Shown: positions 1-12,889 of the stretch, in pieces
Numbering within the stretch: the first letter of the stretch is position 1
Layout: every line of letters starts with the position of its first letter
Source of the DNA: Artemia franciscana
Lineage: Eukaryota > Arthropoda > Branchiopoda > Anostraca > Artemiidae
Assembly: GCF_032884065.1 (NCBI RefSeq)
Contig: NC_088872.1
Span: 4,774,001 to 4,838,000, forward strand
Length of the DNA: 64,000 bases
Direction of reading: 5' to 3'
Position numbers and translations under genes: made by a program
Notes under the pieces: model-generated
The model's input: only the letters and a program-made list of their open reading frames with translations
Databases searched by the model: none
Told to the model about the DNA's origin: nothing

Positions 1-1500
1 CTAAAAATTTTGCTTCGCAAATGAAAGAGTCTTCTCCTAAGTTTTTACGACCAGTTGTTTTATGATATGTATCCTTCAATGATTTAATATATATACTTTA
101 CACAAAGTAAACTTTAGATTAATTGTAATTAAGTATTATGCTAAGCCTCATTTATTTTCTTTGTATTTTAAATATAAGTTTTATTTTGTCTTATATTTTT
201 TATCATAATTTATTGTTTTCTCACTTACCAGTTTTAAGCCAGTGCGGAGGCTTTATTGCAGAAAAGAAGCATTTTGTGTTTCTAGATGTCACGTTCTGCT
301 GGCTTCACCCATGCGTAAGAAATGAATGACAGTTCACAGAAAAGCTACGATTCCAGCCATCTCACAGGCAGCTCTTCAGGTTTTGCTAAGGTAACAGCTG
401 AAAAAAAGATGTCACGCATTTTGATCGTGTCGCAGATAGATTTTTTTAAGTTTTTCAGCACGACTGGCCTTTTTTAGCCTGGTTTTTGCGACCTCTCCTT
501 TGATTCTTCGCATATGTATAATACTCTAAACCGTGAAGCTCCATCTGTAGAATCATATATCAGATTGCCCCATCGAAGAAGTGGCGGCTTTTCATTTCGT
601 ACCAAAAAATGAGTATTTGGTTGAATTATATGACAATCTTTTCGGCCGATTCTTTGATTTCAAAGCTACGGACAACATTTAGGGAAAGGGTGCGACTGGT
701 GGGACAAGTCGGCCTTTCAAAGTTTCTGGTATTCAAGAGATATGTTTCACAATGGCAATTGTGATAATAATGAATTATCACAATAATGAATCAAAATGTC
801 TCAATAATATCAAAATCTCAATAATGAATCAAAATATGGTAAGCTGCAGCCCTTATCCCCCCTCTGAGAATTACTATTAGCTCTAATTCTCATTAGAAAA
901 ACCTAAAACTTAAGTAGTGTTCTCGATCTAAATGGATTCAAAAAAGTTACTACAAGATTTTTCGAGGGGTAAGCAGGGACGATTTTTTTAGTGGATGTGA
1001 CCTAGCTCGGATAAACAGCTCTCAAAGAAAGGTGTTCTATGTTTCCCAAGCATTAAAAAACATTAATCTTTTTATTTCTGCCATCCAAGAGGGGAGATTC
1101 GAAGTGCTCCAATGTAGGTCCTCGTCGATGTCTATTGTTACCTAGCCCATTTTCGGATTGAAAATTTTTTGCCATGTAAATTATATCATTCAGATAATAA
1201 TTTTTTTTAAAAGGCAGCTTTAGCGGCTAGTAGAGTCAACACTATGAATTTTTCATTACAAGTTTCACAAATCTCAGTTAGACACGGTGTTTCATTTCGC
1301 AGGTATTCAGCTCCATTAGTAAAAAAATAGTAGACGCAATGACAATACACAGTAGTTTTGTTGCAACTTCCACTTCCATTAATCCAATATCTTGTTCCTT
1401 ACCAGGCCGTAATCTTTTTTCCTCTTTCATTTATAAGCATTCAATTTTTCGTCTTTATTTCTTTTCTAACAAACACAACTTAGAAACTAGGGAAATTTTC
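1..1500. other. No gene or repeat recognised
   Basis: This is AT-rich sequence with short ORFs only. I see no homology, no long repeat and no tRNA-like fold. A perfect-looking donor (gtaaga) follows the stretch near 285-315, but no coherent exon could be built. Confidence 0.5.
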
Positions 1501-1504
1501 TCAA

Positions 1505-1583
1505 GAACGTTAAAACTAAAAATGGTTTTAAAAATTTAAAACAGCCCTAGCATCCTTACTTCAGCGAAGTTCAGCCAGGACTG
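1505..1583 (+). repeat. Short dispersed repeat, second copy near 36930
   Basis: The stretch containing cttacttcagcgaagttca recurs, with a few changes, at about 36930-36998 inside the loop of the foldback element there. It abuts the left end of a family A repeat. Confidence 0.6.
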
Positions 1584-1643
1584 ATAAATAAAATGGTATC
1601 AAATGATAAATTCATTCAAACAAAACAGAACAAAATAATCAAA

Positions 1644-3318
1644 AAGTTCGTGGTAATGAACTGTAGTAAAGAGCGACCCGGCTCAATAGTAACCGAAACT
1701 CTAAAAAACGGGATTTTTATAACAGTAGTTACGTCAAAAGAATCGAATTTTAATGCTGATTTTAAATATATAGGTTTCATTAAGTGTAGACTTACCTATC
1801 AAAAGATACGAGCCTGAGAAAATTTGCCTTATTTTAGAAAATAGGAGGAAACACCCCTTAAAAGTCATAGTATCTTAACGAAAATCACATAATCAGATTT
1901 AGCGTATCAGAGAACCCTACAGTAGAAGTTTCAGGCTCCTATCAACAAAAATGTGGTATTTTACATTTTTGCCACAAGACAGATGACGGATGCGTTTTTA
2001 TTTGTTTTTTTTTGTTTTTTTTGTTTGTTGTTTTTTTTTCCAGGGGTGGTCGAATCGACCCAATGAACCTAGAATCTCGTGAGAGGGCTCATTCTAACGG
2101 AAATTAAAGTTTCTAGTGCCCTTTTTAAGTGACCAAAAATTGGAGGGCACCAAGGCCCCCTCCCATGCTCTTTTTCTCCCCTAAGTCACGGGATCAAAAT
2201 TTTGAGATAGCCGTTTTATTCAGCATAGTCAAAAAACATAATAACTGTGTCTTTCAGGACGATTTACTCCCCCACAGTCCCCGTGGGAGGGGCTTCTCCC
2301 ACGTTTTGTTCAGCATAGTCAGATTTTCTGACTAAGCTGAACAAAATGGCTATATCCAAATTTGGATCTGGTAACTTCGGAAAAAACAATAGCGTGGGAT
2401 GGGGCCTAGATGCCGTCCAATTTTTTGGTATCTTAAAAAGTGAGCTAGAACTTTTAATTTACATTAAAATGGGCCCTTCCAGTAAAACGTAAAATGTGGC
2501 TCACGTAAAAAAGAGCCACAGTCCCCGTGGGAGGGGCTGCAAGTTATAAACTTTGACCATTGTTCACATATAGTAATGGTTATTGGGAAGTGTACAGACG
2601 CTTTCAGGGGGATTTTTTTGTTGGGGGAGGGTTTGAGGGGAGGGGGTTATGTGGGGAAGCTTCTCATGGAGGAATTTGTCACGGGGGAAGAAAATTTCCA
2701 TGAAGGGGATGCAGGATCTCTTAGCATTTTTTTTTGAGAACAATGGTAAAATAAACATGAAAAAGTTTTTTCAACTGAAAGTAAGGAGCAGTGTTAAAAC
2801 TTAAAACGAACAGACATTTTTACGCATATGACGGGTTCACCTCCTCATAATACTTCGCTCTTTACGCTAAAGTAATTTTATTAATTCCAACTATTTATTC
2901 TACAGCCTTTGTGATTCAGGGGTCATTCTTAAGAAATTGGGACAAAATTTGAGCTTTAGTGTAAAGAACGAGGTACTGACGAGGGGGTGAATTCCGTCTT
3001 ATACGTAATAAAAACATAAAAATATAGAAGTTCGTTACGTAAGTTAATTCGTAGGTTACATATATTTTTACTAATAAAAACGTTCGTAAAAAATTAAAAG
3101 TTCTAGTTACCTTTTAAACAATCCAAAAACTGGAGGGTAACTAGGCCTGGGAGGGTACTACCCCGCTCCTTTTTCTCAAAATTGTCCGATCAAAACTATG
3201 AGAAAGCCATTTAGCCATAAAAATAAATTTGGTTTTAATTATTCATATGCGGAGAGCCAAAATCAAAACATGCATTAATTCAAAAACGTTCAGAAATTAA
3301 ATAAGTAAAACAAGTTTT
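1644..3318 (+). repeat. Family A modular repeat, + orientation (left arm of giant inverted repeat)
   Basis: Noncoding repeat of two modules. Module A1 (1644 to about 2760) begins at a small palindrome around gttcgtggtaatgaactg and carries G/C-rich blocks such as ggagggcaccaaggccccc. Module A2 (about 2770-3318) begins aactgaaagtaaggagc and ends in attaattcaaaaacgttca. The same sequence recurs at 15655-17640, 18063-19312, 23068-23620 and, reversed, at 6336-7795 and 44990-45432. No ORF is conserved between copies, so this is a dispersed, probably non-autonomous element. The mechanism is unknown. Confidence 0.85.
2100..2475. repeat. Nested inverted duplication with tight hairpin
   Basis: The segment 2100-2330 of module A1 is followed at once by its reverse complement (2325-2475). 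The junction at about 2305-2348 is a near-perfect hairpin: ttttgttcagcatagtcaga and its complement around a three-base loop. Other family A copies lack this. Confidence 0.75.
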
Positions 3319-5700
3319 TATGGCACTTGGTATTAACCAAGTGACATATAGCAATCGCCAATTCTGTCGGTCTGTCTGTCTGTCGGTCTGTCGGTCCCGG
3401 TTTTGCTACTTTAGGCACTTCCAGGTAAGCTAGGACGATGAAATTCGGCAGGCGTATCAGGGACGGGACTAGCTTAAATTAGAAATAGTCGTTTTCCCAA
3501 TTTGACCATCTGGGGGAGAGTGGGGGGCCGGTTAATTCGGAAAAAATAGAAAAAATGAAGTATTTTTAACTTATGAATGGGTAATGGGATCTTCATGAAA
3601 TTTGATGTTTGGAATGATATTGTGTCTCAGAGCTCTTATTTTAAATCCCGACAGGATCTGATGATATTGGGGGAGTTGGAGGGGGGAAACCTAAAATCTT
3701 GGAAAACACTTAGAGTGGAGGGATCGGGATGAAACTTGATGGGAAAACTATGCACAAGTCCCAGATACATGATGGACATAATCGGAACGGATCCGCGCTC
3801 TTTGGGATAGTTGGGGGGGAGATAATTCTAAAAAATTAGAAAAAATGAGGTATTTTCAACTTACGAACGGGTAATGTGATCTCAATGAAATTTGATGTTT
3901 AGAAGTATATCGTGTCTTAGAGCTCTTTTTTAAAATCCCAACCGGATCTGGTGACATTGGGGGGGGGAGTTGGGAGGGGGAAACCTAAAACTTGGAAAAC
4001 GCTTAGAGTGGTGGGATCAGGATGAAACTTGGTGGGAAAAATAAACACAAGTGCTAGATACATGATTGGTATAAACGGAACGGATCTGCTCTCTTTGGGA
4101 TAGTTGGGGGGGGGGTTATTTCTGAAAAATTAGAAAAAATGATGTATTTTGAACTTACGAACAGGTGATCGGATCTCAATGGAATTTGATATTTAGAAGG
4201 ATATCGTGGCTCAGGGCTTTTATTTTAAACCCGACAAGATCAGGTGACATTGGGGGGGGGGGGAGTTGGGAGGGGGAAACCTAAAACTTGAAAAACACTT
4301 AGAGTGGAGGGATCGGGATGAAACTTGGTGGAAAAAATAATCGTGAGTCCTAGATACATAATTGGCATAATCGGAACGGATCCGCTCTTTTTGGGGTAGG
4401 TGGGGGAGGGGTTAATTCTGAAAAATTAGAAAAAATTAGGTATTTTTAACTTACGAACCTACCGGATCTCAATGAAATTTGATATTTAGAAAGTTATCGT
4501 GTCTCAAAGCTCTTATTTTAAATTCTGACTGGATCTGGTGACGTTGGGGGAAGTTTGAAGTGGGGAAACCTAAAATCATGAAAAACGCTTATATTGGAGG
4601 GATCGGGATAAAACTTGGTGGGGAAAATAAGCAGAAGTCTTACGTACGTGATTAACATAATTGGAACGAATCCGATCTATTAGGGAGGGGGGAGGGTTAA
4701 TTCTGAAAAATAAGAAAAAATGACGTATTTTTAACTTATGAAGGAGTGATCGGATCTTCATGAAACTTCATATTTAGAAGGACCTCGTAACTCAGATCTC
4801 TTATTTTAAATCTCAACCGGATCAAGCGTAATTGGGGGGGGGGGGCAGTTGGGGGGGGGGGCGGAAATCTAGAAAATACTTAAAGCGGTGAGATCAGGAT
4901 GAAACTGGATGGGAAGATTAAAAACCCGTCTAAGATACGTGACTGACATAACCGGACCGGATCTGCTCTCTTTGGTGGAATTGGAGGGGGGGGTAATTTT
5001 GAAAATTAAGGTATTTGTAACTTACGAAAGGGTGGCCAGATCTTAATAAAATTTGATATTTAGAAGGATATTGTGCTATAAAGTTCTTATTTTAAATTCT
5101 GACCAGATCCTGTGACGTTGGGGGAGTTGGAGGGGGAAACCGGAATTCTTGGAAAACGTGAAAATTGGGGTATTTTTATCGTACGAATAAATGATCGGAT
5201 CTTAATGAAATTTGATTTTTAGAAAGACTTCATGTCTCAGAGCTTTTATTTCAAATCTTGACCAGATCGTTTGACGTTGGGGGGAGTTGGAGGGAGAAAT
5301 CTTGGAAAAACACTTGGAGTGTAGGAATCAGGATGAAGCTTGGTGTATAGAATAAACAAATGTCCTTGATATGTGATTGACAGAATCGTATGGATTCGCT
5401 CTCTTTGGGAGATTTGGGGGGAGGAGTTCAGTGACTTGGCGAGTTTGGTGCTTCTGGGCGTGCTAGGACGATTAAATTGATAGGCGTGTCAGGGAGCTGC
5501 ACAATTTGACTTGATAAAGTCGTTTTCCCACTTTCGACCATCTAGGGGGCTAAAGGGAGAGGGAAATTTAGAAAAAATTGGGTATTTATAACTTACGAGT
5601 GGGTGATCGGATCTTAATGAATTTTGATATTTAGAAGGACATCGTGACTCAGAGCTCTTATTTTAAATCCTGACCGGCATTAAGCCTCTTATTTTTCTTT
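3319..5700. repeat. Tandem array, about seven units of roughly 290 bp
   Basis: Units start with a G-rich run then ttctgaaaaattagaaaaaa. Starts lie near 3532, 3822, 4116, 4411, 4697 and 4993, spacing 286-296 bp, with shortened units near 5160 and 5565. Each unit carries phrases such as gatctcaatgaaatttgat, gggaaacctaaaa and cggaacggatccgctc. The array is entered by a ctgtcggtctgtc-type stretch at 3365-3400 and a unique leader (ttccaggtaagctaggacga). A degraded leader copy sits near 5440-5540. A related single unit on the other strand lies at 34498-34822. Confidence 0.9.
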
Positions 5701-5814
5701 TTAAATAAATCTATTGATTCATAGAATTTTGTTAGAGCTCATACCATATGATCTCTTGGCTCTTAGCTCTTCTCGCCTCGTCACAAGTGCCATATGAGCT
5801 CTTAGCTCTTGTTT

Positions 5815-6052
5815 TTTAACTGAAAGTAAGGAGCAATATTAAAACTTAAAACGAATAGAAATTACTCCGTATACAAAAGGGGCTGTTCCCTCCAGAATGC
5901 CCCGCTTTTTATGCTAAAGTTTTTTAACTGTTTTAAAAAGTAGAGTTGAGAAAAAGAGTAAAACTTTAGCGTAAAGAGCTGAGTGTTGAGAAGGAAACAG
6001 CCCCATTCATATACAGAGTAATTTCTGTTCGTTTTAAGTTTTAATTAAATAA
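5815..6052. repeat. Foldback palindrome, module A3, copy 1
   Basis: Arms start aactgaaagtaaggagc and return as the complement of aaacgaatagaaattactcc. The centre is around ttttaaaaagtagagttgag. The right arm stops in taattaaat, so the last part of the palindrome is missing. Confidence 0.8.
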
Positions 6053-6057
6053 AAAAA

Positions 6058-6336
6058 AACAAGTTTTTTTAAATGAAAGTAAGGAGCGACATTAAAACTT
6101 AAAACGAACAGAAATTACTCCGTATATGAAAGGGGCTTTTCCTTCTCGACACCCCGCTCCTTGCGCTAAAGTTTGATTCTTTCTCGCAACTCTACTTTTT
6201 AAAACAATAAAAAACTTTAGCGTAAGGAGCGGGGTGTCGAGGAGGAAAAGCCCCTTTCATATACGGAGTAATTTCTGTTCGTTTTAAGTTTTAATGTCGC
6301 TCCTTACTTTCATTTAAAAAACCTTGTTTTTTTTTA
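6058..6336. repeat. Foldback palindrome, module A3, copy 2 (complete)
   Basis: Two arms of about 120 bp are nearly exact complements (gaaagtaaggagcgacatta ... and its return at 6280-6310). The short centre is near gcaactctactttttaaaac. The outer ends are poly-T/poly-A next to caag/cttg. There is no coding potential. Confidence 0.88.
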
Positions 6337-7795
6337 TTTAATTTCTGAAAGTTTTTGAATTAATGCATGTCTGATTTTGGCTCTCCGTACATAAATTACT
6401 AAAATGAAATTTGCATATTAATTCTTTTTTTGGCTAAATGGCTTTCTCTTAGTTTTGATCAGACGATTTTGAGAAATAAGGGGTGGGGAAGGAGGTCTAG
6501 TTGCCCTCCAATTTTTCGGTTACTCAAAAAGGCAACTAGATTTTTGCCTTTAAAAAGGCAAATAGAATTTTAATTTTTAACGAACGTTTTTATTAGTAAA
6601 AAAAAAAGTAACTTGAGAATTAACTTACAGTAACAAACGTACATAACTTACGTAACTTACGTTACGTTTTATCCCAATTCTTTAAGAATGACCCCTGAAT
6701 CAGAAAGGCCGTAGAATAAATAGTTGAAATTATTTAAAAAATTTTTAGCCTAAAGAGCGAAGTATTTATCTCCTCCTAAATACCTCGCTCTTTATGCTAA
6801 AGTATTTTTAGAACCCTTCATATGCGTAATAATCTCTGTTCGATTTAAGTTTTAATGCTTCTCCTTACTTTCAAATGAAAAAACTTTTTCATGTTTATAT
6901 TTTCATTGTTTTTTTTATAGTAATGCTAGAAAGTCCTGCGCCCTTTTCATTGAATTTCTCTTCCCCCGTGAAATACTCATCCAAGGAAAGATCCTCCCAT
7001 ATAGCCCCCTCCCCTGAACCCCACACCCAAGCCAAAAAAATCCCCCTGATAACGTCGGTACACTTCCCAGTAACCATTACTGTATGTAAACATTGGTCAA
7101 AGTTTGTAACTTGCAGCCCCTCCCCCAGGGACTCTGGGGGGGGGGGGGTAAATCATCCCCAAAGACATAGTTATTATGGTTTTCGACTATGCGGAACAAA
7201 ATGGCTATCTCAAAATTTTGATCCGTTTTGGGAAAAAAATGAGCGTGGGAGGGGGCCTAGGTGCCCTCCAATTTTTTTGGTCACTTAATAAAGGCACTAG
7301 AACTTTTCATTTCCGTTAGAATGAGCCCTCTTGCAACACTCTAGGACCACTTGGTCGATACGATGACCCCTGGGGAAAAAAAACAAAAACAAATAAACAC
7401 TCACCCGTTATTTGTCTTCTGGCAAAAAATACGAAATTCCACATTTTTGTAGATTGTACCTTGGAATTTTTCTATAGGGTTCTCCGATACGCTGAATGCG
7501 ATGGTGTAATTTTCGTTAAGATCCTATGACTTTTAGGGGGTGTTACCCCCTATTTTCCAAAATAAGGCAAATTTTCTCAGGCTCGTAACTTTTGATGACA
7601 AAGACTAAATTTGATGAAATTTATATATTTAAAATCAGCATAAAAATCCGATTCTTTTGATATATCTTTTAGTATCTAAATTCCGTTTTTTAGAGTTTCG
7701 TTTACTATTGAGCCGGGTCGCTCCTTACTACAGTTCGTTACCACGAACTGTTTGATATTGCTCCTTACTTTCAGTTAAAAAAACTTGTTTTTTTT
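6336..7795 (-). repeat. Family A modular repeat, - orientation (right arm of giant inverted repeat)
   Basis: This is the reverse complement of the sequence at 1644-3318: module A2 at about 6336-6880, then A1 to about 7765. It ends with the complement of the start palindrome (cgttaccacgaactg) and one more gctccttactttcagtt. Translations in this stretch are by-products of the repeat and are not conserved between copies. Confidence 0.85.
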
Positions 7796-7839
7796 TATTT
7801 AATAAAATACAAAGGAAGATTAGGTTTGAAAGCTTGTAT

Positions 7840-8687
<848 letters not shown>

Positions 8688-8892
8688 CAGGCGCGTCAAT
8701 AGAGGGGAAGGGAAGGGAGGTAATTGACCCTGTTCCCTGAGATTTTAAAGAATAACCTGTTTTGCTATTTTCATTGCAAACAACTTTTTATTTGGGCACT
8801 GTCGTCAAAGAAAATTGAAAAGCAACATCATTGATTTTTTAAATTATATTTTTCTCCCCCTCTCCTCTAAATGTTCGTGCATTGACGCCCCA
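8688..8892. mobile_element. Small MITE, hAT-like ends
   Basis: The left end caggcgcgtcaata and right end cattgacgcccc are imperfect inverted repeats around about 180 bp of noncoding DNA. The C/G-rich GGCG-TCAAT end resembles hAT-type non-autonomous elements. No target duplication was confirmed. Confidence 0.45.
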
Positions 8893-9755
8893 ATATATGA
8901 GTAGCTCTTTGATAGTTTGAAACAAATTGATTATTCCAAATTTTCACTGGTTACCACAGTAGCCCTAATTATGCCATTGCTATTTTACGAAAAAATTGGC
9001 AGAAACCAGGACTTTACCATGGTTATTTTACAAAAAGAAAAAGGTAAAAATCTGGATTTTACTGCTAGATAGTTTCTTTTTCACTCGATAATTAAATTTT
9101 GCTGGGCGATTTTTCTTTCGATTTTTCTTCGATTTTCTCTGGCTCAGTACAAACACCCCTGGTTTAGAAAAAAGATACATAAGCAAACAAATAAATTCGG
9201 TTCTATGACCAATTTTGTTGCAAAAATTCATTTTTTTTTTCTGCATATACAAACCTCCATTATAAGGATCTTGATCATTTAAGTCTGACGGTCTTCATCC
9301 GATTGTTTTCTTAAATCGTCCTCATATTACGGGTGGGTTTCCAACATTTCTAGAATTAAATAAATCTTTCGATGCAAATAATTTTGATGGAGAACTTCAT
9401 CATGTTTCTATGATATTTGTTCTATTTAATGCAACTGGGGAAAATCCGAATCTGGACACACTTCACGTATTGAAAATCAAGAATTTATGCTATGCTATTA
9501 CGCTATCTAGTGTTATTGCGCGCTTATAATTTATAAACTGTACTGACAGACGAATGCAAAAAAAATACATGAGATTCTTAGCACTTATCAAATAGATTAA
9601 GATAGATAAAAATCAAACTGAATAACATTATCTCAATTAAACTCATTTTCAATTAAATTTATTATAATCTGAGGAAATTGGATTATACTAATACAAATCA
9701 AAATAAACCAAACCGCATTATGGGAGACGCTTACGTACTGTTCCGTGAATCTAAG
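8893..9755. other. No feature recognised
   Basis: AT-rich sequence with poly-A/T runs; short open frames only. Confidence 0.4.
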
Positions 9756-9759
9756 CCGT

Positions 9760-10290
9760 TTCGTACTTACTACCACTACTACTAATAACTCACTGCAGCA
9801 CCAAGCCGCCTGAGGCCAACACAGCTACGCAAGCTCCTCCTCCAACCTAATCTATTCAATGCCTCCCTCTTTCCAACCTCCCAGGAAGTTCCCATTTCCT
9901 TTAAATCTGTATTTATGACATCCTCCCAACCCAGACAAGGACGACCTGCTTTCCGTGTAGCCCCAGACGGTTGGCCAAAAAGGACAATCTTCGGTAATCT
10001 GTCATCCTTCATCCGTAGAACGTGGCCTAGCCATCTCAACCTTTCTTTCATTGTAGCCCCAGAAAGCGGGATTGAACCACACTTTTCGTACAACCTACTG
10101 TTTGAAATACGGTCAGTCAGCCGGGAACCCAGAACAATTCGTAGGCAATTTCTCTGGAAAACATCTAGTAAATTTTCATCTGCTTTTCGGAGTGCCCATG
10201 CTTCAGAGCCATATTTGACCACTGTCATCACTGTAGCTTCCTATATTCTAATCTTGATTTGCAGAATTATCTTTCTATTCTTACAAAAAA
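9760..10290 (-). mobile_element. RTE-like LINE, 3' fragment
   Basis: Reading the minus strand from about 10285, the frame runs ILQIKIRI, a stop, then MTVVKYGSEAWALRK, DVFQRNCLRIVLGSRLTDR, RWLGHVLRMKDDRLPK and GRPCLGWEDVINTDLKEMG. This is the conserved C-terminal region after the reverse transcriptase of RTE/BovB-like non-LTR elements. It stops at 9782 and is followed by a tagtagtag-type tail (9770-9785 on the complement). The element is strongly 5'-truncated. Three more copies of the same family occur in this window (37860, 40815, 47685). Confidence 0.85.
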
Positions 10291-11795
10291 ATTTTAACCG
10301 TATTTGCAGATTGCAATATTGCGTACTATGCAATGACATTACATATTGTGTATTTATTATTACTAATTCATATTTACTGAAAAAAAAATATAATTCTTAT
10401 CGAATAAATCCCTTTTTGGAACACAAGGTCACCAAGTTTTCATTCTGATTGATAAGAAAATTATTGAATCATTTTTGAATTACAATCATGTTTTCAAATT
10501 GTTAAAATTTTTCTAAACAAGGTTTTTAAAAAAGAAAACAACTAAAATAACCTTTATTTTAATTCAAAGAAACAATTTTACAATGTGATAAAGATGAAAT
10601 CACTCTGGCCCTACTCGATTATTGAATAATAACTTTTAATTTGTATCTTATCCTCATCTGTTCCTTTTTTTTAGTCCTTAAGACCTGAATGCACATTTTT
10701 AGCCCCTATAGATTAATTTTGAGAAATGATTTCCAAAAAAAACTTTTCAAACAAAGGTGAAGAATCGTGCTAAAAACAAAAACGAGGATAAATACATTAA
10801 TATACTGATATAAATTTGAAACGAAAAAAAATTGTCAAAAACGAATAAACAAAACCCAAGAAGAAAAAAAAATTAAAATGAATTATTAAACTTAAAGAAG
10901 ACAGATACTTAAAAGTGGCAATTAAGTCAAACTTAAAAAGAACATAAATTACCCCAAAATTGAGCTGGGTTATCCCCCCCCCCTTAGACTCCCTAAAGGC
11001 CAGAGTGGTCTTGGCATTTTACTGTAAAAAAAAAACCTGGAAAATACCCCCCCCATGGAAAATTGATCCCCACTGAAAGAAAATTATTGGGAAAAATTGT
11101 CTTACCACCGAAAATTCCCTCAAACAATCCCCCCACCAACATAAGCCACAAGTAAGGTGAATATTGCTGCTTCAATGTCTAAAGGTCACATGTGACATTT
11201 TCAGGCTCATGACATAATTTCCAAAAACCACATGTGTAATCTGTTCTCAAAAGTAGATGTGCAAGACAATAAAGATCAGAAGGATTAAAATGTGATTCAC
11301 AAAAATTCCTCCGTTGATTTACCGTTTGTCAGAAGGATTAAAATGTGATTTACACAGATTGCTCCTTTGAGCATAGCAAACAGTTTTTAGAATTCATCTT
11401 GGAAGTATGAAGTGTCATATGGAAAGTTTGGCAGTGTCAGTGACGATATCGATTATCTACGTAACAGTATTTTGTATTTTGCGACATATAGGAAGACAAG
11501 TTGCTTCACTGATTAGAAAATTTCACATTCAATCAAAAAATGTACACATTATAAACAACTTTTACAAGTAAAAAACTTGACCGGAAATTCTACGCAAGTC
11601 CGGAAAATAAAAGCGCAATATCATAGATGATTTTGTAAAACGTCATTGATTTCAATCTCCAATGGATCTCAAAATTATTGTCGATAATAATAAGAAGGCT
11701 ATTTACATAAAATATACTCTTCAATTCGGGCACATAAAGCAAGGAAAAATTGCTGAAAAAATGAAAGTGTTTGAGGAATTCGCCATTGCTTGCTT
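10291..11795. other. No gene recognised; low-complexity AT-rich DNA
   Basis: Mostly A/T runs. A C-run near 10974-10983 and another at 11048-11055 are the only G/C features. A short direct repeat (agaaggattaaaatgtgatt) occurs at 11278 and 11333. Confidence 0.45.
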
Positions 11796-11799
11796 TCCA

Positions 11800-11945
11800 A
11801 GCTACATAGTGTGCGAAAGCACACGATGGCTGGCCCCCAACCCCCCATTCCACTTCCTGGCTGAAGGGCCAAGAAACGTAGATCAGCACCGCCGGTACGG
11901 ACTGTAAAGTCTAATGCCGTATCCTTTACCTTTTACCTTTTTTTC
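11800..11945 (-). repeat. GC-rich dispersed element, SINE-like
   Basis: A compact GC-rich block stands out from AT-rich flanks: cgatggctggcccccaaccc, cttcctggctgaagggcc and gccggtacggactgtaaag. It ends in a run of ttttacctttt, best read as the minus-strand head or tail of a short interspersed element. Self-complementary gactgtaaagtc is present. Family identity is uncertain. Confidence 0.4.
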
Positions 11946-12480
11946 CAAGCTACATGCAGCTCTGCAGAGCATGGTCGTCCACCAGAATTTTCTACGACGA
12001 GGAGACTGGGCATCAATGTTTTTTTTTTTTTTTGGGGGGGGGGGGTAAAAAAATCAACAAAGAAGTGTTAGTTTTCTTATGTACATTACAAAAGTTAGAA
12101 ATTTTGCGAATGATGGCCAAGAGTGGGGGAAAGGTCCCTCTTTCTCTTACCTGTTAGCCTAGTGATACCCGGTAAAGAGTAAGATGAAAGAGGTTTCTTT
12201 CCAGTACTTTTTTCTATATTTTTTCCATGTTTCATAACATTTTGTGAGCCTAAGATCGAAATACACGCCATGACCCCAAATACATTTGTGTGCACTTATC
12301 ACGTGTGTACCTTATTGTAAGCTCAACAGGGATGTACGGATTAATGCATTCGTGACGGGGTCAAGCTTGTATAATACAAAAAATAAACAATTTATGCAGA
12401 CAATTAAGAAAAACAATAAAGATTTTGAAAGGGAGACTTCACGAGTACAAAAGCTACTAGCGTCAATTATGATGTAGCCT

Positions 12481-12490
12481 CAGAGAATAT

Positions 12491-12525
<35 letters not shown>
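12481..12525. repeat. Poly-A tract
   Basis: About 32 consecutive A from 12492. It could be a retroposon tail, but no body was recognised to its left. Confidence 0.7.
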
Positions 12526-12526
<1 letters not shown>

Positions 12527-12552
12527 CGAAGAGAATTGGAGGTATTTGTTAG

Positions 12553-12889
12553 TTACTCAGAACGCACTCAAGAATTTTGATCTGAATGTAAGATCTGAGA
12601 GAACTGGTTTCGTACGACGGGTTAGATCAAAAACAATTTGCACGTTAGGGGGTGAAGTATAGCGGGTCTGCATGCAAAATGTGTTAGCTACATTTATTCT
12701 GTATATTATGAAGTAAGCATTGTTTTCTAACTTCATGCTGTCATAATACTTTCCCTCCCTCCTAATTTGCAAATATATAGAGTAAATTATATAAGTCCAG
12801 TGCATTATGTCACCTGTCGCTTGTCTTTGCGGCTATGAAACCGGTTTTATAGACCTACAGATCAAAATTCTTGGGTGTCTTCTGAATAA
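12553..12889. mobile_element. MITE of the TTATTCAG family, copy 1
   Basis: Inverted ends of about 32 bp: ttactcagaacgcactcaag followed by aattttgatctg on the left, mirrored by cagatcaaaattcttgggtg..ctgaataa on the right. Interior phrases ggctatgaaaccggtttt and aatatatagagtaaattata match the copy at 47036-47363. It is noncoding. Confidence 0.8.

Noticed and set aside
138-360. Possible exon ending in a gtaaga donor near 315, with further donor-like gtaaca at 391
   Set aside because: The intervening intron would be about 25 bp and no coherent protein results.
2129-2335. 68-codon frame, with a similar one at 18522-18740
   Set aside because: Both are the same part of module A1, but the frames diverge and stop at different points, so they are not a conserved protein.
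6875-7288. 137-codon open frame with hydrophobic start
   Set aside because: It lies inside the reversed family A copy, and the corresponding frame is broken in every other copy.
9915-10448. 177-codon + strand frame
   Set aside because: It is the antisense of the RTE-like LINE fragment; the minus strand carries the recognisable protein.
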